This document shows positions 8,382 to 17,594 of a DNA stretch of 64,000 nucleotides, piece after piece. The first letter of the stretch is position 1. Every line of letters starts with the position of its first letter. The notes under the pieces were generated by a model. The model did not search any database, had not been told where the DNA came from, and was given only the letters and a program-made list of their open reading frames with translations. Origin of the DNA: Brumimicrobium salinarum (lineage in GTDB: Bacteria; Bacteroidota; Bacteroidia; Flavobacteriales_D; Crocinitomicaceae); the NCBI RefSeq assembly GCF_002844555.1, contig NZ_PJNI01000010.1:1-64000 (forward strand). Direction: 5' to 3'. A program made the position numbers and the translations under genes.

Positions 8382-9233
8382 TTAAAATAGTTCGTTAAAA
8401 CTAAATGTTTGGTCAAGTCGAATTCCTTTCTCGGTACGTTTTAAGGTACAGCATTCGTTGTTCACATCGTGTTCCAAAAACAAAACATATTCTTCATCAA
8501 CTGCTTTTTCAAGGAATTTTTCCTTTTCTGATAAAGTAAGCAGAGGACGCGTGTCGTATCCCATCACATAAGGCAAAGGAATATGACCAACCGAAGGCAG
8601 TAAATCAGCCATAAAAACCAAAGTCTTTCCTTTGTATCGAATATGTGGAATCATTTGACTCTCTGTATGTCCATCAACAAATAGTAAGTCGATATCTTTA
8701 AAAACTTCTTTTGTATAATCTCCGTTTCTTGAGACAAACTTCAACTGGCCAGATTCCTCCATCGGAAGAATGTTTTCAGATAAAAAAGAAGCTTTTTCTC
8801 TAGCATTTGGCTCTGTAGCCCATTTCCAATGTTTTTCTGTACTCCAAAAAGTAGCATTTTTAAATACCGGAGCATATTTATTATCTCCAATTCGCTCTAC
8901 AGCACCACCACAATGATCAAAATGTAAATGTGTTAGGAAAACATCTGTAATATCATCAGGTGAAAAGCCTAGTTTATCTAGATTTCCTTTTAAAGAATCA
9001 TCTCCAAATAAGTAATAATACGAAAAGAATTTCTCACTTTGTTTATCACCAATTCCTGTGTCTATTAACATTAAACGATCTCCATCTTCAATTAACATGC
9101 AGCGCATAGCCCAACTACACATGTTATTTTCGTCTGGTTCATTGGTTCTTGACCATAAAGTTTTAGGAACTACACCAAACATAGCTCCACCATCTAATTT
9201 AAAGTTTCCAGTATTTAGCGGATATATTTTCAT
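8382..9233 (-). CDS. MBL-fold metallo-hydrolase (lactonase-like)
   Basis: A 283-residue metallo-beta-lactamase-fold hydrolase. The metal motif HLHFDHCGG (HxHxDH) is near residue 107. A second-sphere LFVDGHTESQMI supplies the next His, FMADLLPS the bridging Asp, and FLEHDV near the C-terminus the last His. The order matches the N-acyl-homoserine-lactonase/AttM-like group, but substrates in this group vary widely. The ATG at 9233 (MKIYPLNTGNF) fits the family start; a longer frame back to 9326 adds unrelated residues. It reads the same way as citrate synthase upstream, separated from it by a convergent-type gap with a terminator. Confidence 0.8.
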   Translation of the reverse strand: MKIYPLNTGNFKLDGGAMFGVVPKTLWSRTNEPDENNMCSWAMRCMLIEDGDRLMLIDTGIGDKQSEKFFSYYYLFGDDSLKGNLDKLGFSPDDITDVFLTHLHFDHCGGAVERIGDNKYAPVFKNATFWSTEKHWKWATEPNAREKASFLSENILPMEESGQLKFVSRNGDYTKEVFKDIDLLFVDGHTESQMIPHIRYKGKTLVFMADLLPSVGHIPLPYVMGYDTRPLLTLSEKEKFLEKAVDEEYVLFLEHDVNNECCTLKRTEKGIRLDQTFSFNELF

Positions 9234-9370
9234 ATTATTCTTGACTTTTTTGTGAATATATAAAATTGCAATGAATTGATGAATGCAAAAACAGATTGAT
9301 CGTAAAGATTTATCAACATCAGCCACAAGCTAATTTTAATCAATCTTGTCTTAAAGTGAAAATTGATAAG

Positions 9371-9400
9371 AAAAAAGTCCAAACATTTCTGCTTGGACTT
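9371..9400 (-). terminator. Rho-independent terminator of citrate synthase
   Basis: AAGTCCAA (9375-9382) pairs with TTGGACTT (9393-9400). On the minus strand a U-run follows (A run at 9371-9376 on the plus strand). It lies directly after the gltA stop. Confidence 0.7.
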
Positions 9401-9423
9401 CTCTATATGATTGATTTTAAAAT

Positions 9424-10710
9424 CTATCTTTTTTCAATGGAAACGTAATCTCTTTCGTTTTCTCCAGTGTAAATCTGGCGTGGTCTTCCGATTGGTTCTT
9501 TATTTTCTTTCATTTCCTTCCATTGTGCAATCCAACCTGGTAATCTACCTAGGGCAAACATTACTGTAAACATTTCAGAAGGAATGTTTAGTGCTTTGTA
9601 GATAATTCCTGAATAGAAATCTACGTTTGGATATAAACCTCTATCAATAAAGTAAGGATCTTCTAACGCAATTTTTTCCATTTTTTTCGCCAAATCTAAA
9701 GCCGGATCGTCAACACCTAGTTGTTCTAGTACATCATCAGCAGCTTTCTTAATGATTTTAGCGCGTGGATCAAAGTTTTTATATACTCTATGTCCGAAGC
9801 CCATCAAACGGAATGGATCATTTTTGTCTTTCGCTTTTGCAATCCATTTGTCAAGGTCACCACCGTCTTCTTGAATCTTGTCTAACATTTCAATTACAGC
9901 TTGGTTGGCTCCACCGTGAAGCGGACCCCAAAGTGCAGAAATTCCTGCAGAAATTGAAGCGTAAAGATTAGCTTGAGATGAACCTACAATTCTTACTGTA
10001 GATGCTGAACAGTTTTGTTCGTGATCAGCGTGAAGAATTAATAGTTTATTCAATGCAGATGCAACGACTGGGTTTGGTTTATAATCTTCAGTTGGCATTG
10101 CAAACATCATATTTAAGAAGTTCTCAATGTAACCTAATTCGTTCTTTGGATAAATAAAAGGATGTCTAACTGCATTTTTATAAGACATGGCCGCTAAAGT
10201 TGGAAGTTTAGCTAATAAACGATGTATTGTAAGATCAACTGCCTCATCTGAACGGTTTGGATCTTGTGATTCCGGATAGAAAGTAGATAAACTCACAACC
10301 ATTGAAGCTAATACACCCATTGGATGTGCTTGAGAAGGGTATGCCTCGAAAAATTGTTTCATATCCTCGTGTACCAAGGTATGGTTGGTAATACTTTTCT
10401 TAAAATCTTTTAATTCTGATTCTTTTGGCAACTCACCGTAAATAAGTAGGTAGGCTACTTCTAAAAAAGTGGCTTTTTCTGCTAATTGTTCGATGGGATA
10501 TCCTCTATATCTCAAAATTCCATTTTCTCCATCAAGGTAGGTGATCGCACTGGTGGTACTTCCTGTATTTTTAAAGCCAGGATCTATAGTGATACAGTTT
10601 GTTGTACCTCTCAATTTTTTGATGTCTATAGCTTTCTCGTTTTCTGTACCAGTGATTACAGGAAATTCAAAGGTTTTCCCGTCAATTTCTATTTTTGCAG
10701 TTTCGCTCAT
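9424..10710 (-). CDS. gltA: Citrate synthase
   Basis: A 428-residue type II citrate synthase, the first step of the TCA cycle (oxaloacetate plus acetyl-CoA to citrate). The catalytic histidines are in LWGPLHGGANQAV and MGFGHRVYKNFDPRA, and the catalytic aspartate is in NVDFYSGI. The N-terminal beta domain (EFPVITGTENEKAIDIKKLR) is that of the hexameric Gram-negative form. Length is standard. The gene stands alone: a terminator follows, and 323 bases separate it from the upstream gene. Confidence 0.97.
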   Translation of the reverse strand: MSETAKIEIDGKTFEFPVITGTENEKAIDIKKLRGTTNCITIDPGFKNTGSTTSAITYLDGENGILRYRGYPIEQLAEKATFLEVAYLLIYGELPKESELKDFKKSITNHTLVHEDMKQFFEAYPSQAHPMGVLASMVVSLSTFYPESQDPNRSDEAVDLTIHRLLAKLPTLAAMSYKNAVRHPFIYPKNELGYIENFLNMMFAMPTEDYKPNPVVASALNKLLILHADHEQNCSASTVRIVGSSQANLYASISAGISALWGPLHGGANQAVIEMLDKIQEDGGDLDKWIAKAKDKNDPFRLMGFGHRVYKNFDPRAKIIKKAADDVLEQLGVDDPALDLAKKMEKIALEDPYFIDRGLYPNVDFYSGIIYKALNIPSEMFTVMFALGRLPGWIAQWKEMKENKEPIGRPRQIYTGENERDYVSIEKR

Positions 10711-11033
10711 TTGCTTACTCGTTTATTTATTTAACTATTAATTCGGCTGCCTAAGATAATAAATTCTTTCACTTTGAAGCCGTTTTTTTAACAAATTTTG
10801 CGCTAAAATAAATCTTTTTTTATGCTGGTTTGGACCTACGCTAATATTAGGTTTAAAATAATGAGCATTATGTAATTTCTAATCATTTTATTAGCTCTGA
10901 AATTCAGGGGTTCAACTAGCAATATGCTTCTTGTTTATTTTCAATATTTAATCATATAAAATAGATTTAGATTAAAATCAAAAGACGAAAGTTTATCCCT
11001 TTTTCTTTACGAATTATGAAATAAATGAGCCGT
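10711..11033. other. Intergenic region upstream of gltA
   Basis: A 323-base AT-rich gap between the 3' end of the S9 peptidase gene and gltA, both on the minus strand. It must hold the gltA promoter; the closest match on the minus strand is AAAATTTG near 10794-10801, two bases off TAnnTTTG. No gene, tRNA or clear repeat is seen. Confidence 0.5.
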
Positions 11034-13226
11034 CTAAAGGTTTTTCAAAGTAAAATTCAACATCATTCTATATAAATGATTTCTAGTATTACCACCATAA
11101 ATACCATGGTCTTTATTGGGGTAGATGAACTGTGTGAAATCTTTGTCCGCAGCTACCAAGGCATTAACCATTTCCATAGCATTTTGAACATGAACGTTGT
11201 CATCGCCCGAACCATGAATAATAAAGTAATTACCTTTTAATTTATCAACATGATAAATAGGAGAATTGTCATCGTAGCCTAAAGGGTTTTCTTGTGGTGT
11301 GCGCATAAATCGTTCTGTGTAGATATTGTCGTAATATCTCCAATTCGTAACGGGCGCAACAGCAATGCCCATTTTGAAATAATCAGCTCCTTTTGTTAAA
11401 GCTAAAGATGCCATATAGCCACCATAACTCCATCCCATTATTCCTATTCTTGATGCGTCTACAAACTTCCATTTACCAATTGTTTTGGCAACTGCTATTA
11501 AATCTTCTGTTTCTAGTTTACCTAATTGTAAATAGGTTGATTTCTTAAACTTTGCTCCTCGATACATCGTTCCTCGTGGATCTACACTCATCACAATGTA
11601 TCCATGTTTTGCCAATAGTTGATGATACGCTCCATTTCCACCGTTGTACTCGTCTTTAACCATGTTTGAACCTGGGCCGCCGTATACGTGGAGGTATACA
11701 GGGTATTGTTTGGTGCTGTCAAAGTTTGGAGGATACAAAATCCATGCATTTAATGGTTTGTCGGCGCCTTGTATTGATATGAACTTTTTTGGTTGAAAAT
11801 TGAAAGTTTTCAATCGGTCATTAAGTAAATCGTTACGCTCAAGGGTTTTAATAAGTTTGCCGTCTGATTGATGCAAAGTGTATTTATTGGGCGTGTTAAT
11901 GTTTGACCAATTATTAACATAATATTTCATTCCTTTGGCAAAGGTTACCTTGTTTTGGCCTTTATTGTCGCTAATTTTGACTTTCTGACTGCCATCCAAT
12001 TGAATAGAATATAGCGATTTAAAAGCTGCTCCTTCTTCAGCTGAAGTGTAATAGATCAAACCTTTTTCCTCATCTACACCCTTGAAATTAATGACGTCCC
12101 AGGCTCCTGAAGTGATTTGCTGACTTGAACCGTCTACACCAATTTTATATATGTGATTATAACCGTCTTTTTCACTCGTTCGCATAAAGTGTTTTCCATC
12201 AGATAAAAAATGGAGATTATCATCGATTTCTACATAAGCGTCATCGATTTCTTCATATATAACTGGGTTTGATTTCTTTTTGCGTTCAGCATCGATCCAA
12301 TGATACTTTAAATGATTTTGGTGTCTATTTAATGTCAATGCTAATAATTTGTTTGCTGTGCTGGAGAATTTAATACGCGGAATATATTCGTAATCGCCTA
12401 AATCAACTTTTTCAATTTTATTTGTATTGATCGTTGCAATGTTTAAAGTTACTTTTGAATTGTCTTCACCTGTTTTTGGATATTTAAAGGTGTAAGGGGA
12501 AGGATAAAGATCATAATAATACATCATTGTAAACTCCTTAACTTTACTTTCATCAAATCGTAGAAATGCTAAAAACTCACTGTTTGGTGACCAGTCAAAT
12601 GCTTTAACTAACGCAAACTCCTCTTCATATACCCAGTCTGTCGTTCCGTTAATGATTTCATTCCTTTTTCCATCTTTAGTAATTGCAATGATTTTATTGC
12701 TCGCAATTTCTTTTACGTATAAATTATTTTTGTGGATATACGCTATTTTTTTACCATCAGGAGAATAAGTAGCCAATGTCTGTGGTTTACGTTCAGGATC
12801 AAGTGGTGTAAGTGCTCTTTCTTTCAAATCAAAAAGGAAGTATTCGGCTGAAAAACTTCTACGGTATCTTTTTTTTCTATCTACAGTCAAAAGAATCTTG
12901 GTTTCGTCATCGTTGAAACTATAACCGTCTATATTTAACTTTTTGCCTTTATAAACAAGGTCTGATGCATCAATTATTACTTTACCCTCCGCTTCTAAGT
13001 CTTTAAAAGCGTATTTAATGATTGACTTTCTTCCGTTAATATTTTCGAATCGTGTAAAGTGTTCTCCATCTTTCATGGAGCGAAATCCATCAACACCTTT
13101 TGAGAAAAACTGGTACTTTTTCCAAATATGTTCCACATTTAGTGAGTCTTGAGGATTGGCAAGGAGTATTCCTGTTGAAAAAATAAAAAGGTATATTAAA
13201 AGTGTATTTTTCATATTTGAATTCAA
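11034..13226 (-). CDS. S9 family peptidase, dipeptidyl-peptidase IV-like
   Basis: A 730-residue prolyl-oligopeptidase-family serine protease with a signal peptide (LLIYLFIFSTGILLANPQ). The N-terminal ~470 residues form a DPP-IV-type beta-propeller (WVYEEEFALVKAFDWSPNSEFLAFLRFDE). The C-terminal alpha/beta hydrolase carries the nucleophile GWSYGGY, the Asp in IIHGSGDDNVH and the His in YPNKDHGIYG. It removes X-Pro dipeptides from peptides in the periplasm. The two consecutive Met codons at its start (MNSNMKN) leave a 4-residue uncertainty. Confidence 0.92.
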   Translation of the reverse strand: MNSNMKNTLLIYLFIFSTGILLANPQDSLNVEHIWKKYQFFSKGVDGFRSMKDGEHFTRFENINGRKSIIKYAFKDLEAEGKVIIDASDLVYKGKKLNIDGYSFNDDETKILLTVDRKKRYRRSFSAEYFLFDLKERALTPLDPERKPQTLATYSPDGKKIAYIHKNNLYVKEIASNKIIAITKDGKRNEIINGTTDWVYEEEFALVKAFDWSPNSEFLAFLRFDESKVKEFTMMYYYDLYPSPYTFKYPKTGEDNSKVTLNIATINTNKIEKVDLGDYEYIPRIKFSSTANKLLALTLNRHQNHLKYHWIDAERKKKSNPVIYEEIDDAYVEIDDNLHFLSDGKHFMRTSEKDGYNHIYKIGVDGSSQQITSGAWDVINFKGVDEEKGLIYYTSAEEGAAFKSLYSIQLDGSQKVKISDNKGQNKVTFAKGMKYYVNNWSNINTPNKYTLHQSDGKLIKTLERNDLLNDRLKTFNFQPKKFISIQGADKPLNAWILYPPNFDSTKQYPVYLHVYGGPGSNMVKDEYNGGNGAYHQLLAKHGYIVMSVDPRGTMYRGAKFKKSTYLQLGKLETEDLIAVAKTIGKWKFVDASRIGIMGWSYGGYMASLALTKGADYFKMGIAVAPVTNWRYYDNIYTERFMRTPQENPLGYDDNSPIYHVDKLKGNYFIIHGSGDDNVHVQNAMEMVNALVAADKDFTQFIYPNKDHGIYGGNTRNHLYRMMLNFTLKNL

Positions 13227-13764
13227 TTTTTCACGAAGATAAATAAAAAAAGTAAGCCTTGAATATTTGTGTATTTGTTCAGAGGAACGCTGAAATTATA
13301 ACAAAGTGTATTTTTTTAAACTTTTAGATGAGGGGTACACGTTGTTAAGGGATCTTTTTTTGTTAAAAAACAGAAGTTTTTCACATGTCATATATTTAAC
13401 GTTTAGCTTTCGAATATTTCACAGTTTGATTTTGTAAAGGTACGTTATAACTGAAACTGGGAGTTTTATTATTCCATTTTTTAGTTGTGTGGCATGATCA
13501 TTTTTCTATGATGTAGGATGTAAATTAACTAAAAATTAAAAATTGTTAATAATTACATAATATGAGGTTCAATAAAAAGCCTTAATTTTGTAATGAAAAT
13601 TGAAATGTGTTCTCCTTGATGCTAAAATTAGAACGCTGAAACCACATTTCAATAAGAACAAAAAAACGATGAAAAACAAGTTGTAATCTTCTTAATGTTT
13701 ATTCAAACAATCAACTGTTTTGTTTTTTTATATTCAGTAATCTATCAATAAAAATAAAATAATT
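13227..13764. other. Long intergenic region with structured leader
   Basis: A 538-base gap between divergent genes. An 11-base motif, GAACGCTGAAA, occurs twice (13285-13295 and 13631-13641). Each copy follows a small GTTC...GAAC hairpin. The right half holds a -7 box and an inverted-repeat leader described separately. No coding frame longer than a few codons is convincing. Confidence 0.5.
13583..13653 (+). promoter_or_regulatory. Promoter -7 box and stem-loop leader of the nucleic-acid scavenging operon
   Basis: TAATTTTG at 13583-13590 matches the -7 consensus exactly; no good -33 TTG at 17-23 bases was found. Just after the expected transcription start, ATTGAAATGTG (13599-13609) is repeated inverted as CACATTTCAAT (13643-13653), an 11-base perfect stem. 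A nested GTTCT/AGAAC pair lies at 13609-13613 and 13630-13634. The leader is about 165 bases long. It could be an attenuator or an mRNA-stability element; no known riboswitch was recognised. Confidence 0.45.
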
Positions 13765-14787
13765 ATGAAAAAAGTTTTACTTTCTTTAGGACTTCTTTTA
13801 AGCGCTTCAGTTAGTGCTCAAGATTGTTCAGATTTATTTATCTCAGAATATGTAGAAGGTTGGTCAAACAACAAAGCATTGGAAATTTACAATCCAACGC
13901 AAAGTACTATTGATTTAAGTGAATATATTATTGTTCGCTATTCAAACGGAGCATCATTTGCAGGTTCTGAAGCAGCTGTTCAGTTATCTGGTATGCTCCC
14001 TCCTTATGGTGCGTATGTGGCTGTACTCGATAAGAGAGACGAAAACGGAACGGGCCAAGAAGCTCCAATTTGGGATTCTTTACAAGTAAAAGCTGATGGT
14101 TTCTACTGTCCAGATTACAACGTGTCAAAAGCAATGTACTTCAACGGTAACGACGCTGTTACACTTGAAAAAGGAACTTTGGCTGATTTAGACGCTGGAA
14201 CAACTCAATTGATTGACTTATTTGGTAAAATAGGTGAAGATCCTTTTGGAACTTATGGAGGAGTAGAGATGAACGGATGGACAACAGAGGATCCTTACGT
14301 GGGTGTAGGTGTTGTTGTAACAGAAGATCATTCTTTAATCAGAAAATCAACTGTTAAATCTGGAGTAACTGCAAATCCTGCAAAATTCAATGCTTTAGCA
14401 GAATGGGATTCTATTCCAGCTGTAATTCCTATGCTGGATCAAAATGGAGACCCTATTTTAGATGGAAGCGGGGATCCGAGAATTAAAGGTAACTGGGCAA
14501 CATTGGGTGTACATACGTGTGAATGTAATCCATTATCAGTAGAGAATGAAGAGTTAATAAACTTAGCGATTTATCCAAATCCTTCTTCAAATGGTGTTTT
14601 TGAATTAAATGCAAACCAAAAAATTGTAAATGTAACTGTTTATAGTGCTGTTGGTCAAAAAGTGTTAGAACAAAAAAATACAGCAGGTATTCAATCAATC
14701 AACATTGGAAAACAAACAGGAATTTATCTTGTGAATATAAAAACAGCAAACGGTGTGGTTTCATCGCGTCGTTTAATTGTGAAATAA
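13765..14787 (+). CDS. Lamin-tail-domain protein with T9SS sorting domain
   Basis: A 340-residue secreted protein. The signal peptide MKKVLLSLGLLLSASVSAQ is followed by a lamin-tail domain (CSDLFISEYVEGWSNNKALEIYNPTQSTIDLSEYIIVRYSNG ...). The last ~75 residues (LAIYPNPSSNGVFELNANQKIVNVTVYSAVGQKV ... GIYLVNIKTANGVVSSRRLIVK) are a T9SS type A sorting domain. Bacterial lamin-tail domains often accompany extracellular nucleases and phosphatases, which fits the genes downstream. Probably at the cell surface. It is the first gene of a run to 21530, with a terminator-like hairpin after it that may lower downstream expression. Confidence 0.85.
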   Translation: MKKVLLSLGLLLSASVSAQDCSDLFISEYVEGWSNNKALEIYNPTQSTIDLSEYIIVRYSNGASFAGSEAAVQLSGMLPPYGAYVAVLDKRDENGTGQEAPIWDSLQVKADGFYCPDYNVSKAMYFNGNDAVTLEKGTLADLDAGTTQLIDLFGKIGEDPFGTYGGVEMNGWTTEDPYVGVGVVVTEDHSLIRKSTVKSGVTANPAKFNALAEWDSIPAVIPMLDQNGDPILDGSGDPRIKGNWATLGVHTCECNPLSVENEELINLAIYPNPSSNGVFELNANQKIVNVTVYSAVGQKVLEQKNTAGIQSINIGKQTGIYLVNIKTANGVVSSRRLIVK

Positions 14788-14796
14788 ATAAAATAG

Positions 14797-14830
14797 AAAA
14801 GGGGAGTGGATGAATTTACTCCCCTTTTTT
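14797..14830 (+). terminator. Rho-independent terminator or attenuator after the lamin-tail gene
   Basis: AAAAGGGGAGT (14797-14807) pairs perfectly with ACTCCCCTTTT (14818-14828), followed by further T. The stem can extend by G-U and A-U pairs to a TGAA loop. An ATG in the loop (14810) is therefore an unlikely start for the next gene. Confidence 0.8.
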
Positions 14831-14848
14831 CATTTCAATATATTAGTT

Positions 14849-17575
14849 GTGATAAATAAAATTTTACTCCTCGCTTTCCTAATTCCTACAATTGTTTTTG
14901 CACAGAATGGAACTTTAAAAGGAAAAATCACCGATCATTCTACTAGCGAACCCATTATTGGTGCTTATATTTTTATCTCCAAGGAATATCGAGCAAAAGC
15001 TCAATTAGACGGTTCTTATAAAATAAGTAATCTTCCTTATGGAACCTACGAAGTGAAAGTTTCCATGTTCTCTTACGATACTCTGGTAACAAAAGTAACG
15101 ATTAACGCTCCTGTTGTTACCAAAGATTTTGCAATGGGAGATACCCAAGAAATGGAAGAAGTCGAAGTAATTGGTCAGCTAGCTGTTGATAGGAAAACAC
15201 CAGTGGCTGTTAGTAGAATTTCAGCGAAACAAATTACTGAAGAGCTCGGTTCTCAAGATTTACCAATGGTTTTAAATTCCACTCCAGGTGTTCACGCAAC
15301 ACAACAAGGAGGTGGAGATGGTGATGCGAGAATTAGTATTCGAGGATTTAACCAACGTAATATTGGTGTTATGATTGACGGTGTTCCTGTTAATGACATG
15401 GAAAACGGTTGGGTGTATTGGAGTAATTGGTTTGGATTAGATCAAATTACTAATCAAATACAGGTTCAACGTGGATTAGGTGCTACTAAATTGGCGATGC
15501 CTTCTGTGGGAGGAACAATGAATATCATTACGCAGCCAACAGGAGGTAAGCGAATGATCAAAGTGAACCAAGAATATGGAACAGGAAATTTCTTAAGAAC
15601 ATCTCTTTCATATAAATCTGGAAAATTAAAAAATGGTTGGGGTGTTTTATTCTCAGGTTCATATAAACAAGGTGATGGTTGGGTTGATGGATTATCAACA
15701 CGAGGTGCTTTTTACTATTTAAAAATTCAAAAGCGTGTAGGTAAACACCTAATTTCATTAAGTGGATTCGGGGCGCCACAAGAGCATGGACAAAGATCTT
15801 ATACACAACCGATAGAATATTGGGACGCAGATTATGCACGCGGATTAGGGATAGATGTACCTGATGGAGCCCCAAAAACAGATTTGGGAATTCGCCACAA
15901 CCAGCATTTTGGATATTTTACAGATCAGAATGGAAATAGAGTAAAAAGATCTGAAAGAAGAAACTATTATCATAAACCGCAAATTACCCTTAAAGATTTC
16001 TGGAAAGTGAACGATAAACTTTCTATTTCAAATATGGCATATATTTCTTTAGGAAGAGGAGGTGGAGAACGCTTAAAAAACTCTAGTGGGATTGTTTACG
16101 ATGAAGAAGGCCATGTAGATTGGGACAGAATTATAACCAATAATCAAGAGGTTAAAAAGTGGGGGCAAACTTTACCAACAGTTGATCCTGCACACCATCC
16201 TTCTTTATTGAAATCTTCTCAAGTAGTAACCTCTGCTGTTAACAATCACATGTGGATTGGCGGAGTTTCTCAATTTGATTATGAAATTAATGAGTTCTGG
16301 AAAGTCTCTGGAGGTTTAGATTATCGTTATTATAAAGGAGAACATTACCAGGAATTAGCAGATTTACTAGGTGGAAACTACTGGATCAATACAAATGATC
16401 AGAACGCAATGTCAAATATGAAACAAGTGGGTGATAAAGTAGGATGGAAGCCTTATCATAACCACAGAGATGCGTTGGTTCAATGGGCCGGAGCATTTGG
16501 TCAAGTGGAATATTCAAAAGGAAGATGGTCTACTTTTGTTAACTTATCAACAGTAGTAAATGGATATAAAGGTATTGACTATCACAAGAAAAGAGAAATT
16601 CATTTATCAGACACTACACTTTATATCGGTGGTGAAGATGTGGTGAATTATGATGGGGAATACTACCACCCTAATCACCCAGATTTGAAATATAATCAAA
16701 CAGATTGGAAATGGTTGGCTGGATTTACAGCTAAAGCAGGAGCAAATTTCAACATTACAGAACGAATGAATGTTTTTGTAAATGCAGGTTACCTTTCTAG
16801 AACGCCGCAGTTTAGTAATGTTATTGACAATACGACAAATGAATACTTTGAAGAAATATTGAATGAGAATATCATGGCTTTTGAAGCGGGATATGGGTAC
16901 CGTTCAAAAAGATTTAGTGCCAATGTAAATGGATACTTCACTTATTGGGAAAATAAACCATTTCCTTTTGGAGTTTCTGTGCCTGACCCGAACGATCCAA
17001 CTGAGTTTGTGGTAGCTAATGTGAATGGAATGGATGCATTGCACATGGGAATTGAGTTTGATGGAGTTTATAAAATTCTCCCCAACTTAGCTATTGAAGG
17101 AATGGTTTCAATAGGAGATTGGACATGGCAATCTGCCGAAGAAATAGATGTTGTAGGGCAAGTTTTTGAATTTGATGCAAAAGGTGTTCACGTTGGTGAT
17201 GCTGCGCAAAGTACTTATGCTGGTGCAATACGCTATGAACCAATCCCTCGATTGTATGTAAAAGCAGGATATACTTATTTTGATCGCTATTATAGTGATT
17301 TTGATCCATTCTCTCTTAGTGTTGCTAACGGAAATGGGGGAACAGAATCTTGGCAAATACCCTCTTATGGAATATTATCTTTCCATACCGGATACCGTTT
17401 CAAATTTGAAAAGTCAAGTTTAGTTTTAAGAGGAAACGTATTTAATGCGCTTAATTCAATGTACATCTCAGATGCAAGAAATAATCAAAATGGAAGTACA
17501 TTTGATGCTCCTTCCGCTGCAGTGTTTTTTGGACAAGGGATCAGAGTAAACTTCTCTTTAGGGTTTGAGTTTTAA
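14849..17575 (+). CDS. TonB-dependent receptor with carboxypeptidase-like N-terminal domain
   Basis: A 908-residue outer-membrane receptor. A signal peptide precedes a carboxypeptidase-regulatory-like domain (GTLKGKITDHSTSEPIIGAYIFIS ...). A plug domain follows (LPMVLNSTPGVHATQQGGGDGDARISIRGFNQRNIGVMIDGVPVNDME), then a 22-strand-type barrel ending in FSLGFEF, a C-terminal aromatic as expected. I place the start at the GTG 14849 (MINKILLLAFLIPTIVFAQ); the upstream ATG at 14810 lies in the terminator loop and would spoil the signal peptide. No SusD partner is adjacent. Its neighbours are a secreted nuclease and nucleotidase, so its ligand may be a nucleic-acid product or a metal; that is inference. 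Confidence 0.88.
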   Translation: MINKILLLAFLIPTIVFAQNGTLKGKITDHSTSEPIIGAYIFISKEYRAKAQLDGSYKISNLPYGTYEVKVSMFSYDTLVTKVTINAPVVTKDFAMGDTQEMEEVEVIGQLAVDRKTPVAVSRISAKQITEELGSQDLPMVLNSTPGVHATQQGGGDGDARISIRGFNQRNIGVMIDGVPVNDMENGWVYWSNWFGLDQITNQIQVQRGLGATKLAMPSVGGTMNIITQPTGGKRMIKVNQEYGTGNFLRTSLSYKSGKLKNGWGVLFSGSYKQGDGWVDGLSTRGAFYYLKIQKRVGKHLISLSGFGAPQEHGQRSYTQPIEYWDADYARGLGIDVPDGAPKTDLGIRHNQHFGYFTDQNGNRVKRSERRNYYHKPQITLKDFWKVNDKLSISNMAYISLGRGGGERLKNSSGIVYDEEGHVDWDRIITNNQEVKKWGQTLPTVDPAHHPSLLKSSQVVTSAVNNHMWIGGVSQFDYEINEFWKVSGGLDYRYYKGEHYQELADLLGGNYWINTNDQNAMSNMKQVGDKVGWKPYHNHRDALVQWAGAFGQVEYSKGRWSTFVNLSTVVNGYKGIDYHKKREIHLSDTTLYIGGEDVVNYDGEYYHPNHPDLKYNQTDWKWLAGFTAKAGANFNITERMNVFVNAGYLSRTPQFSNVIDNTTNEYFEEILNENIMAFEAGYGYRSKRFSANVNGYFTYWENKPFPFGVSVPDPNDPTEFVVANVNGMDALHMGIEFDGVYKILPNLAIEGMVSIGDWTWQSAEEIDVVGQVFEFDAKGVHVGDAAQSTYAGAIRYEPIPRLYVKAGYTYFDRYYSDFDPFSLSVANGNGGTESWQIPSYGILSFHTGYRFKFEKSSLVLRGNVFNALNSMYISDARNNQNGSTFDAPSAAVFFGQGIRVNFSLGFEF

Positions 17576-17594
17576 TAATTGTAAAAAAAGAATA

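Noticed and set aside
13599-13653. Known riboswitch (TPP, SAM or cobalamin)
   Set aside because: None of the conserved core sequences of these classes is present.
13669-13686. Leader peptide MKNKL before the lamin-tail gene
   Set aside because: Five codons occur by chance in such AT-rich DNA, and no coding bias or attenuator logic could be shown.
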